Positions 11,201 to 19,183 of a stretch of DNA of 64,000 nucleotides are shown here, in pieces (the stretch's first letter is position 1; every line of letters starts with the position of its first letter). Both the position numbers and the translations under genes were made by a program. Below the pieces are notes generated by a model. That model worked only from the letters and a program-made list of their open reading frames with translations. It searched no databases and was not told the origin of the DNA. The stretch comes from Caprella mutica (Eukaryota; Arthropoda; Malacostraca; Amphipoda; Caprellidae): the NCBI GenBank assembly GCA_947561585.1, contig CANNZV010001063.1:248001-312000 (forward strand), given 5' to 3'.

Positions 11201-14200
11201 ACAGTGGCAGTTTTCCCAGTGGTAGTTTTCCCAGCACCGACAAAATGATCACATACAGCGGAACAATATTCTATAATTTCTTGTTATTCTTATTCTTATT
11301 CATTAGTTACCTGGATTGAATTGTGAACGAATCATCAGCTCTATATGTCTATCTACAATATTTTCTATGTTTAAAAGCATTTAAGAGTAAAAAAAAAGAG
11401 GAAAGCTTCTATCTAACGTTTGTGAGGGGTTCCGTTTTATGTAAAAAGATTCTTTACTCGATATGACTTTAGGGCCGTACACACGTAGACTATTTTTCAG
11501 TCTTTCCGCCAGCCTTTTTGCTAAGCTCCTCCTACTTTTTCCAAGAGAATATGAGAAAAAAAACGATATAATTGTTATTTATTTCAGTTGGTATCCATGA
11601 CACCTGCTGGTATCATGTATACCAACTGAAATAAATAACAATTATATCGGTTTTATATTCTCGTGGAAAAAGTAGGAGGAGCTTATCAAAAAGTCTGGTG
11701 GAAAGACTGAAAAAAAAACTCTACGTGTGTACAGCCCTTAAGGAAAGCTCTCAAAGAGTCAGATATTGCCTTTACCCTGCTTGCCTGACAATATGTTATC
11801 TCCTCACCTGTCTTCAGTCTCTTCACTCTGCAGCCAATCCTCTGGAGAGTTCTGGCCAGACCGACACTAGGGGCATCTCCCACCCGACCAGCTGGCTTGA
11901 TGTTCAGACCCAGATGAATCTCACCCCTCAGGAAAGTACCCGCTGGGGAATGGGGTAAAACATGAGTTATCGAGCGATTCCACGTTATTGGTCATATAAA
12001 AAAATGTAGAGCTAACTTAACTCGTATTCTTTCCTTTGATCGAAAATATTGATGTTATATTAGGTTCTCTTCAGGCTTTTTAGATGAAGAATGCACATAA
12101 AAAAGGTAATTAAACATTATTTTAAGACTTTTAACCGTACAGTATATAATTAGCAAAATTATAATAGTAAAATATTAACGTGTTTGAAAAAATTAAATGT
12201 CACTTCAAGAAAATCTCTCCAAATAAATAAATTATTGAAGAAATTAAAATGATATATCAAAAATGTCTAATTCTTCTTTATATTTTACCAATTCAAACTC
12301 CAATCGTTTATTATTGATAATTTCCATTAAATAGATGATACTGTTAATGTCATCATACTAAGTACTTCTCTTTTAATATTTCCTAGCGACTAACTAACTT
12401 GAAACTAGGCAACAAAACTTTCACCGAAACACAGTAACTGTTGTTATTTAAAGTGTTCAATTTGAGCTCAGACGCAAATAAGTCTTAGGAATTCTCTTTC
12501 TAGTTAATTAATTAAATTCTTATCGCCAGCTAAAAGATGAGTAAAAATATTATCTTAGATTTATATTAAACTTACTACTAATGTCTTAGAAAATATTTCC
12601 AAACATGGTTTAAAAATAAAATGAGAAAATGAATTAGTGAAATTTAATTAATTGGAGTTAAAAAACATTTTTTTATATACCAATAAATAGGTTCGATTTT
12701 CAAGGAGTTTCTTCGTAGCAATACAGATGATTTGGAACAACGACAAACATTTATCAAATTTAGTAGGTGTTTAACGTCTGCATCAATCGGAACCAAAGGC
12801 CATATCGTTGACGTCAAAAGAAAATTAAATACAAGGGACTGGAAAAGGCAGTTAATAAGGAAAGTGGCTCCATGAACAAAATCACCTTCCACCGTCGGTG
12901 ACGAAGCTCTTGGATCCAGAAAAGCTACTCCGTGAATGAAGTCACTTACCAAAGAATGTGGCGTAAAGGGACACAAGCACCGGTGGCTGCACTCACGGAT
13001 GGAAGAGGAAAATGAAGAGGTGATAGTAAATGAAGCCTATGAGCCACACAAAATCTAAAACCTCATATTTGAAGAGCATAACCCTAGCGCTATCCTCTAA
13101 AACTGCAAGTATAGCGATAATAAATGGTAAATATAGTAAAAAATAAAAAAGACGATTCATAAACCAATTAAAAGAGTTTAAGCCCCGAGGTACGCCACCC
13201 CCCTTCTCTTCCATTCACCACAGACAGTTACAGGATAGAGCCAATGGGGACCAGCTAGAGAAAAATAAATTTTTCCAAGCTAGCATTCAATATGAATTGA
13301 CTAAAATAAAGATGACTATTAATCAGATTAATTATTACCAGTAATTACTACACTGGTGGATGTAATTTCTTGTCCAGATGATAACACAACTCCACCAACA
13401 GATTGCACATCTGAAAAAAGATAAATTAAATAAAAAACAAAGAATTATTTAATTGCAATAGAGTGCTCATTTTGACATTTCATTAGTACTAGACATTAAC
13501 TAAAAGAAAAGATAGAGTAGCTATCTAGAATGAATGCAGATATGACCTTAGTGACATGAGGTCATTTTACCTTACCTGAGTCTCTGTAAATGAGGACATA
13601 CAGAGGATAAACAAAAACAATGGGAATACCTACTTACAAGCAAAGATTGAGTGCTACAATGTTTCTTGTTTCAAAATAGATTTTTTTTATACAGATTTTT
13701 AAATAAATTGGTTATAATCATATAAATGGTAGACCTCTCTTACTTTCAAAGAGACCAAATTGTTGTTATTCGTATGGCAGGCGCTAGCGTAACAGAGACT
13801 CCGAATTTTTGGCGTTACAAGAGGTACTGTCTCAAAAGGAATGACTTCTTTTGAAAGAGAAGGAAAAACGTATTTAGCTAAACACATGTCGGGTTAAATT
13901 GAAAGCTGTCTGAGAGAGATCGTAGAACTCTAAATCGAATTGTTAGAGCAAATTGCAAGTTCACAGCTCCTAAAATTACTGCAGAGCTCAATGAACATCT
14001 ACAGAACCTATTTTCCACGCAAACTGTTTGTCGGAAGCTGCATAAATTTGGATGCTTCCATTTTTGTTCATATTCTTTACTCTTGACCAGTGTCTCTAAT
14101 AATGAGGACATAACTTGGCCCGGTGAACAGACAATTAGGGCCCCGGACAATTGGGCGAAAATATTCTTTTCAAGAATAAATACTATTTTAATGAAACAAT

Positions 14201-17200
14201 TATATTTTCTGTTCAGAGATAGGCCACATAAGCAAAAAAATTCCTAGGTACAATCGAAAAACTTACTCTATAGTGAACTTCTGTGTATTGAATGAGTTAG
14301 GATGTAGCCAATAGAAAATAAGAATATAGGTATTTCAGAAGAAGAAACAATAGAAAATAAGAATGTATTTTAGAAGATCGTTGCCCATCAAGACATGCCT
14401 AATTTATTGGAACATACAACCCCAAGCCGAATTAAGGTTAATGTGAACTTGTCGAAACCTGTTCAGTGCTCAATATTGAAAAGTTTTATAAATTCTATAT
14501 TACAAAATATATTCTCATAAACTCATTTTATCCCAAAAATTGATCAATTTTTATTAGTTCAACGCAAAGAATAACCTTTAAAATTAACCTATTTTATATA
14601 ATAACAGTTTGTTTTTCCGTATGGTCATACATGAGCATTTGAATTATTGTCATTTTGTTTAAATTTGCGATCATGATGAGCTCAATAAAAATTATATTGT
14701 AATAAAAAATATAATTCAATATTTACTAGTTTTATTTGTAATTTTCATTAAGTTATAATTATGTTATAATTATATCTCTTATTTTCAATCGACAACGAAT
14801 TGTCCTAGCACCCTTGGCCTGTGTCTCTAATAATGAGGAAATAACTTGGTCCGTATTCCTGATACATACCTTGACCCGTGTCTCTAATGATGAGGTCTTC
14901 CACTGCTCCCTCTATAACCTCCAGACCAGTCATGCTGAACAGTTCCGACTGAATGTGTTGCCTGTAGAGGTCCCTGTCTATTTGGGCGCGTGGACCCCAA
15001 ACCGCAGGACCTTTCCTCCTGTTCAGAATCTGTGTAGAAACAAAAAAATAGTAAGATTTCCTCTGACCATTTCCTTTCAAGTGGGAAATACAGGAATACT
15101 ACTCTATACAACGAACTGGAATAATAGATAGTAGTGCATGTTGGTGTGTTGAAGCACTTCAAAACAATTTAATTTCATAAAATAGAAGTAAGGAAAACGC
15201 TACATAGTACCAACTTCTTTAAAGAAATATTAGAATGTGCAGAATATTAGATAGAAGTATCTTACACTAATTATTCTTAATTAATTTAATCACTCTAAAT
15301 TAAATGATTAAAAATACCTAAATATTATAATATTAATAAGGTTTACAACAGTGTTAAAATAGTTGTTAAGGAGTAATGCTTAGGAAGAAACGCGCTGTAA
15401 ATGTCAATTCATAATTAGGTACGCCTAATTAAATGCCTTATTTGAATAACTGAATAATACAACTTGTATTGTACTATTGTTGTGATGAAATCTTGTTGTT
15501 AAGTTTAGAAGGTTGAATCTTTTAGACAAACATGCAGTGAATGACACTTCACGATTAGGAATACCTAATAAAACGCCTTATTTGAATTACAAGTAATACG
15601 CATGATTAAATGATTCGAATACACTAGCACTGTTAAGAAATTAACAATGTCATTTAATAATAAAACTCTAGTAAATTTTAGCTTTGCTTCGTCAAAGAAA
15701 TAACATCACAACTGTTAGACTGAAAATTACACGCTAATTACTGAAATAAAACGTTTTTTAAAAAAAGTTTGGTGTGCGTACTTTCTTTTCGTCGCCACTG
15801 TACATACTTAAATGAAAAAAATCGAACGAAATGTAGCTGATTCTACTTCCATTTTATAGATTTACATTAAAGCAAAAACTGTCAAGTAGCTATGAGTAGT
15901 ACAGAAAAAATTTAAGCATTAAGAGTTAAATTCCTTATTAAAAAATTACATGAAAGGTCCCTTAATATTCTTTCTATGGCATTCATTCAATGTAACTAAG
16001 CAAAGTACAACTGTCACCTTATAATGCAATCCAGACTTGTCACAGATGCGTCCACACAGTCCGTCCAGAGCATCTATTTCCTTCACAAGGTGCCCCTTGC
16101 CAATTCCACCGAAGGAAGGATTGCAGGACATTGCCCCTGTAACAATAAATGTCTAATAATACAGTGCATTGTAGCCATTGATGCCCAAGATAAAATACGT
16201 CTGTCATTCAATGTAGCAACTTTTTCAGTACCTAGTTATTAAGTTTTTCTTACAAAGCTACGTAACCACTTCTAAACATCAATGCCTAAGCATTTTTTTA
16301 AATATAATTTTCTCAGCAGCAAAGTATTGAGTCTACCGACTCTGTAATAAATTCTCCCACCTACTGTCTCCCAAATGAGTTTTCTCTCACCTACTGTCTC
16401 CCTAATGAGTTTTCTCTCACCTACTGTCTCCCTAATGAGTTTTCTCTCACCTACTGTCTCCCTAATGAGTTTTCTCTCACCTACTGTCTCCCTAATGAGT
16501 TTTCTCTCACCTACTGTCTCCCAAATGAGTTTTCTCTCACCTACTGTCTCCCTAATGAGTTTTCTCTCACCTACTGTCTCCCTAATGAGTTTTCTCTCAC
16601 CTACTGTCTCCCAAATGAGTTTTCTCTCACCTACTGTCTCCCTAATGAGTTTTCTCTCACCTACTGTCTCCCTAATGAGTTTTCTCTCACCTACTGTCTC
16701 CCTAATGAGTTTTCTCTCACCTACTGTCTCCCTAATGAGTTTTCTCTCACCTACTGTCTCCCTAATGAGTTTTCTCTCACCTACTGTCTCCCTAATGAGT
16801 TTTCTCTCACCTACTGTCTCCCTAATGAGTTTTCTCTCACCTACTGTCTCCCAAATGAGTTTTCTCTCACCTACTGTCTCCCAAATGAGTTTTCTCTCAC
16901 CTACTGTCTCCCTAATGAGTTTTCTCTCACCTACTGTCTCCCTAATGAGTTTTCTCTCACCTACTGTCTCCCTAATGAGTTTTCTCTCACCTACTGTCTT
17001 CCTAATGAGTTTTCTCTCACCTACTGTCTCCCAAATGAGTTTTCTCTCACCTACTGTCTTCCTAATGAGTTTTCTCTCACCTACTGTCTCCCTAATGAGT
17101 TTTCTCTCACCTACTGTCTCCCTAATGAGTTTTCTCTCACCTACTGTCTCCCTAATGAGTTTTCTCTCACCTACTGTCTCCCAAATGAGTTTTCTCTCAC

Positions 17201-17916
17201 CAACTGTCTCCCTAATGAGTTTTCTCTCCCCTACAGTGTCTGTAATGAGTTTTCTCTCACCTACTGTCTCCCTAATGAGTTTTCTCTCACCTACTGTCTC
17301 CCTAATGAGTTTTCTCTCACCTACTGTCTCCCTAATGAGTTTTCTCTCACCTACTGTCTCCCTAATGAGTTTTCTCTCACCTACTGTCTCCCAAATGAGT
17401 TTTCTCTCACCTACTGTCTTCCTAATGAGTTTTCTCTCACCTACTGTCTCCCTAATGAGTTTTCTCTCACCTACTGTCTCCCTAATGAGTTTTCTCTCAC
17501 CTACTGTCTCCCTAATGAGTTTTCTCTCACCTACTGTCTCCCAAATGAGTTTTCTCTCACCAACTGTCTCCCTAATGAGTTTTCTCTCCCCTACAGTGTC
17601 TGTAATGAGTTTTTTCTCACCTACTGTCTCTCTTTTATGAGTTATGAGCAGGGTTTTTACCCCCATTCTTGCCGCTGCGTGACTTGCTTCACACCCCGCA
17701 TGACCTCCTCCTATGACAATAACATCGTAACTGAAATGGTGAGAAAAAAATTGAGCTCTGAACAGGTTGTTTTATAAGCTAATACAAGTGTAGCTTTCAT
17801 TCATTGGGATATTGAATTACTCCATTTTACCTGCATTTACGGTCCTCACAAGAACTGCCAAGTTTCTGTAATATTTGTGTGTTTGTACGGACTGATCTTG
17901 AGAAACCTTTGCAGTT
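5064..17916 (-). CDS. MTO1: MTO1 gene span (exons listed separately)
   Basis: The product is the FAD-dependent mitochondrial enzyme of the MnmG/GidA/MTO1 family. With the GTPase GTPBP3/MnmE it modifies the wobble uridine (U34) of several mitochondrial tRNAs. Joined in phase, the exons read in family order: FAD-binding [65 protein letters not shown] and [13 protein letters not shown]. All junctions are GT...AG and all phases match. Only roughly the N-terminal half is present. The exons after ESKIL must lie left of position 1, and the initiating exon was not found. Introns are large (up to 4.6 kb) and hold minisatellites, a Tc1 relic and MITEs. Gene A lies upstream on the same strand. Confidence 0.95.
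5212..6212. repeat. 28-bp minisatellite made of an MTO1 splice acceptor
   Basis: About 36 copies. On the gene strand the unit reads AATGCCACCCC, TTCCCTTGCAG, CCTTTC: a pyrimidine tract, CAG, then CC. The genuine acceptor of exon 5064-5209 is the last unit, where the tract has become tttttttt before CAG and the exon starts with CC. Every unit is therefore a plausible 3' splice site. Variants alternate between aaaggctgc and aaagggtgc. Confidence 0.9.
6213..7107. other. MTO1 intron sequence, nothing recognised
   Basis: AT-rich intronic sequence between the acceptor array and the next upstream exon. No conserved coding, transposon ends or tandem array was seen. Confidence 0.6.
7108..7220 (-). 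CDS. MTO1: MTO1 exon: [12 protein letters not shown] to NTAVDID
   Basis: 113 bp. The acceptor is tttattgcag; the first two bases complete the Gly of RLKTG from the preceding exon, giving the conserved KTGTPPR. It continues [10 protein letters not shown] and TPTPFSFMN and ends in phase 0 at GAT before GTGAGT. PFSF is conserved in the family. It is too short to appear as an open reading frame of note. Confidence 0.93.
7544..7677. mobile_element. hairpin MITE-like inverted repeat
   Basis: Arms of 39 bases (gaatttcgtaaaacatatca, agtgttctgtaagatcac) at 7544-7582 are matched in inverse orientation at 7639-7677, around a loop of about 56 bases. No clear target duplication was identified. It lies in an MTO1 intron. 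Confidence 0.75.
7799..8706 (+). pseudogene. decayed retroelement fragment, possibly DIRS-like
   Basis: Several short frames broken by stops. Around 8193-8310 the frames read [13 protein letters not shown] and then [11 protein letters not shown], which resembles the RNase H region of DIRS/Ngaro retroelements (DAS..GWG, INxLELKA). The frame at 8437-8706 ([12 protein letters not shown]) is not recognised. The evidence is short-motif resemblance only. The relic is antisense to MTO1. Confidence 0.35.
9405..9455. repeat. isolated copy of the 10.9-kb array unit
   Basis: ggaaaattgcaactgggaag and cccgggaaaactgccac are reverse-complement relatives of the units in the array at 10899-11232, some 1.5 kb away in the same MTO1 intron. 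Confidence 0.6.
9605..10135. mobile_element. foldback element with roughly 75-bp inverted arms
   Basis: The left arm (aataaaattttgaggatgta, ccttatcattattaaaatt, ttttatttacaag) at about 9605-9680 is inverted at 10058-10135 (cttgtaaataaa, aataatgataagg, tttattcatt). A third partial copy in the right-arm orientation starts near 9755. No transposase is recognisable inside. Confidence 0.65.
10340..10700. repeat. dispersed metazoan-type repeat with AGGTCA runs
   Basis: The stretch contains ttcgcagaatgcgggaaggt, then cggtcaaaggtcaaggtcat, and ends in gatttt, ggtggcgaatgcatgcactc, gagtgc. From memory this resembles a repeat family common in invertebrate genomes that ends in GGCGGAGGTNTGCGCTCT-like sequence. 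The match is unverified. Confidence 0.45.
10899..11232. repeat. compound minisatellite (18-bp and 47-bp units)
   Basis: Units of the type gtggcaattttcccaca repeat; three larger copies add cagttttcacaggagcaatc before ttcccaatggc. It sits in the MTO1 intron between exons 7108 and 11808. Unlike the other MTO1 arrays, the unit does not match a neighbouring exon boundary on the gene strand. Confidence 0.9.
11472..11737. mobile_element. Harbinger-type MITE, TTA target duplication
   Basis: A nearly complete palindrome of 266 bp with termini GGGCCGTACACACGTAG and the inverse, flanked by TTA at 11469-11471 and 11738-11740. Three-base TWA duplications with GGG termini are typical of PIF/Harbinger non-autonomous elements. 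It is inserted in an MTO1 intron about 70 bases from exon 11808-11942. Confidence 0.85.
11808..11942 (-). CDS. MTO1: MTO1 exon: [12 protein letters not shown] to CRVKRLKT
   Basis: 135 bp. The acceptor is ccattccccag and the first two bases complete an Ala codon. It reads [19 protein letters not shown], then [17 protein letters not shown] and RVKRLKT, ending in phase 1 (G) before GTGAGG. GTFLRG, PAGR and RLKTG are family signatures. Confidence 0.96.
12755..13260 (+). repeat. dispersed repeat, copy 1 (partner at 42355-42790)
   Basis: About 500 bases including ccaaaggccatatcg, gacgtcaaaag, acaagcaccggtggctgcac, gaagaggaaaatgaagaggt, gaagagcataaccctagcgc and gccacccccc match a second copy at 42355-42790. 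Shorter pieces occur at 43466-43625 and near 18330-18420. No coding function is recognised; frames on either strand are broken. Confidence 0.8.
13339..13410 (-). CDS. MTO1: MTO1 exon: [13 protein letters not shown] to SVVIT
   Basis: 72 bp, one of the smallest exons. The acceptor is atcttttttcag. The first two bases (AT) complete Asp with the G left by exon 14870-15029. It encodes [19 protein letters not shown] and VVIT, ending in phase 1 before GTAATA. It matches the family segment just before the TGTFLRG motif. Confidence 0.9.
13726..14062 (+). pseudogene. Tc1-like transposase, N-terminal relic
   Basis: Starting at ATG 13726 the frame reads [20 protein letters not shown] then SVTET, the typical first helix-turn-helix of Tc1 transposases. 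After frame losses and stops, 13892-14062 reads [14 protein letters not shown], then [13 protein letters not shown] and [10 protein letters not shown], the second DNA-binding domain. The catalytic DDE region is absent. It lies antisense in an MTO1 intron. Confidence 0.88.
14082..14122 (-). repeat. stray copy of an MTO1 exon end (1)
   Basis: On the minus strand it contains CTCATTATTAGAGACACTGG then TCAAG, closely matching the end of MTO1 exon 14870-15029 (CTCATCATTAGAGACACGGG then TCAAG). It has AG in place of the donor GT. It is also a 41-base near-match to 14813-14853. Confidence 0.8.
14813..14853 (-). repeat. stray copy of an MTO1 exon end (2)
   Basis: A second intronic copy of the same exon end: CTCATTATTAGAGACACAGG then CCAAG on the minus strand, 17 bases downstream of the true donor at 14870. 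The two stray copies share more with each other (both have caagttat upstream) than either does with the exon. Confidence 0.8.
14870..15029 (-). CDS. MTO1: MTO1 exon: [12 protein letters not shown] to IIRDTGQ
   Basis: 160 bp. The acceptor is tttctacacag. It begins in phase 0 with [20 protein letters not shown] and continues [26 protein letters not shown] and TGQ, ending in phase 1 before [22 protein letters not shown] and EGAVEDLI are close to vertebrate MTO1. The donor GTATGT is preferred over the upstream GTCAAG because it alone keeps the frame into exon 13339-13410. Confidence 0.97.
15030..16017. other. MTO1 intron with a 65-bp duplicated segment
   Basis: AT-rich intron. A segment containing aattaggtacgcctaatt and gccttatttgaat at about 15395-15460 is repeated with changes at about 15531-15600 (attaggaatacctaat). 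No gene was seen. Confidence 0.55.
16018..16136 (-). CDS. MTO1: MTO1 exon: [15 protein letters not shown] to SGLHYK
   Basis: 119 bp. The acceptor is tattgttacag; two bases complete Gly. It encodes [20 protein letters not shown], then [15 protein letters not shown] and LHYK, ending in phase 0 before GTGACA. The [14 protein letters not shown] block is one of the most conserved in the MnmG family and contributes to the FAD/NADH-binding fold. Confidence 0.97.
16366..17632. repeat. 30-bp minisatellite made of an MTO1 exon end plus splice donor
   Basis: About 42 copies. On the gene strand the unit is GAGACAGTAG, GTGAGAGAAAACTCATTAGG. The MTO1 exon ends GAGACAGTAG before GTGAGAG, so the exon boundary is the first unit. 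Because the unit is 30 nt and stop-free, the MTO1 frame stays open through the whole array ([10 protein letters not shown] repeated). Single-base variants (cctaat/ccaaat, gtctc/gtctt) and a rare unit with ctacagtgtctg recurring 360 bp apart reveal a 12-unit higher-order repeat. Confidence 0.97.
17621..17730 (-). CDS. MTO1: MTO1 exon: [15 protein letters not shown] to THKRETV
   Basis: 110 bp. The acceptor is ttctcaccatttcag. It encodes the N-terminal dinucleotide-binding motif [20 protein letters not shown] (GxGxxG for FAD), then [16 protein letters not shown]. It begins with the third base of a codon and ends in phase 1 at GTAG before GTGAGA. The nearest donor gives the conserved junction TVG-AMSCNP; use of any of the repeated downstream donors would insert multiples of ten residues. 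Confidence 0.95.
17831..17916 (-). CDS. MTO1: MTO1 probable upstream exon (targeting region)
   Basis: 86 bp between a plausible acceptor (ttgtttctgtacctgcag) and the donor GTAAAA. It encodes [20 protein letters not shown] then SSCEDRKC, ending in phase 2, exactly the phase the next exon needs. Arg/Ser-rich, acid-poor composition fits a mitochondrial presequence. There is no homology evidence and no ATG, so an initiating exon must lie further upstream. Confidence 0.5.
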
Positions 17917-18789
17917 CTGCAGGTACAGAAACAAATTAAATAAAAATATGCCTGATGTTGAAATATTTTTTCACCCTTTCAGAATATTTAATTAAACAGT
18001 ATTTCGAGTCTTGGAAATTAAGTAAAATTGCAGAACTGTTTTCATTAACTTACTTTTAGTAATATTGAAGCAAGTCCATGGCGATGAATACATTTTCTTA
18101 TCATTTTCTAACAGATTTAACAAATTAGAACTATCAATATAATTACCATGAAATCACCATTGTTCATTTGCAATCTGAAACTTGAATGAGAATTTAATAA
18201 CAGCATTGATTGCTTTAACCTCAGATCAATAACCCAATGTCAATATTTTTCTATGGCTAATTGGCTTAACATGGAAGAAAAGCCAAATAATTAGTAATGG
18301 TATCGACATGAGCCATCACCAACCACTGTTTTCGCACTCATGGATGCAAGAAAGCTTAAAATAATTTACAGTCATCGATTGACTTGATTCACAGACGAAA
18401 GAGGAAAATGAAGAGGTGTTGTCTGACAAAGTACCTCATTTCTCCCATCAATAACGTAATTATGAGAAGGGTGAATAAAAATGTATTGATATTTACAGGC
18501 ATATAATATACAGACATGACTAGACTAGCTTGATAATTTAGCTAAATTACAGTTTGTGTGTGATACTCATCGTAGAGTAACGTCTGTGTTCACATTTTAA
18601 TGGAAAAGTAAGTACTATATTGACTAAACTGTAAGAAAACTTAACACATAAATGCTATACATATATCACAATCACCTTAATGTTATTGAGAACATATTAG
18701 GGGTTGACAAATAGTCATTCAATTCTTAGGAAAGTAACTAAATAAACTTTGTATGAAACATAGATCAGTTTCATAATTTCAAAGGAAAG

Positions 18790-18965
18790 CTCAAATATTT
18801 CATGAGTCTCACTGGTACAGCTCATGAGTCTCACTAGTACAGATCATGAATCTCACTGGTACAGCTCATGAGTCTCACTGGTACAGCTCATGAGTCTCAC
18901 TGGTACAGCTCATGAACCTCATTGGTACAGCTCATGAGTCTCACTGGTACAGCTCATGAGTCTTA
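18790..18965. repeat. 22-bp minisatellite next to the gene A stop codon
   Basis: About eight copies of tgagtctcactggtacagct plus ca. On the gene strand the unit reads TGTACCA then GTGAGACTCATGAGC. The sequence right after the gene A stop is TGTACA then GTAAGACTCATGAGC, so each unit carries a donor-like GTGAGA or GTAAGA. Confidence 0.9.
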
Positions 18966-18974
18966 CTGTACACT

Positions 18975-19183
18975 TCACAGTCCGAATCCCTCTTGGTGCA
19001 ATGACATCATAAGGCTCTCCTGAGGCTCCTCCACCTCTGTCTCCACAGTGACAGGGGGCTGACTAGGGACACTGCCCCCCATTAGGAACTTCTGCCAGTT
19101 TGGTCTGGATCTCTGTTTGCCAAACACTGCTTCAAAGGAAGAGCTTTCGGAATTACCATAACCCCTCGTGTGGTTCAGACGAA
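18975..19183 (-). CDS. gene A last exon: RLNHTRGYG to stop
   Basis: The acceptor is gtttgttttcag, then RLNHTRGYGNSESSSFEAV, QRSRPNWQKFL, PVTVETEVEEPQES and HQEGFGL, with TGA at 18975. The start RLNH(T/N)R is shared with the last exon of gene B (44022); the rest has diverged. This is an acidic, low-complexity C-terminus without a recognised domain. Confidence 0.85.

Noticed and set aside
10899..11232. Splice-acceptor-like TTTTCCCACAG in the plus strand of this array
   Set aside because: Wrong strand for MTO1 and no plus-strand gene here, so it is not counted among the boundary arrays.
12644..12976. 110-residue minus-strand frame
   Set aside because: Lies in a dispersed repeat (copy at 42355) where the frame is not conserved.
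16375..17640. 421-residue plus-strand frame repeating [10 protein letters not shown]
   Set aside because: Antisense translation of the 30-bp boundary array in MTO1.
18053..18093. Candidate MTO1 first exon on the minus strand: ATG TAT TCA TCG then a GTAAGT donor
   Set aside because: A good donor, but its phase does not match exon 17831-17916 (the joined frame meets a stop). Left out until cDNA is available.
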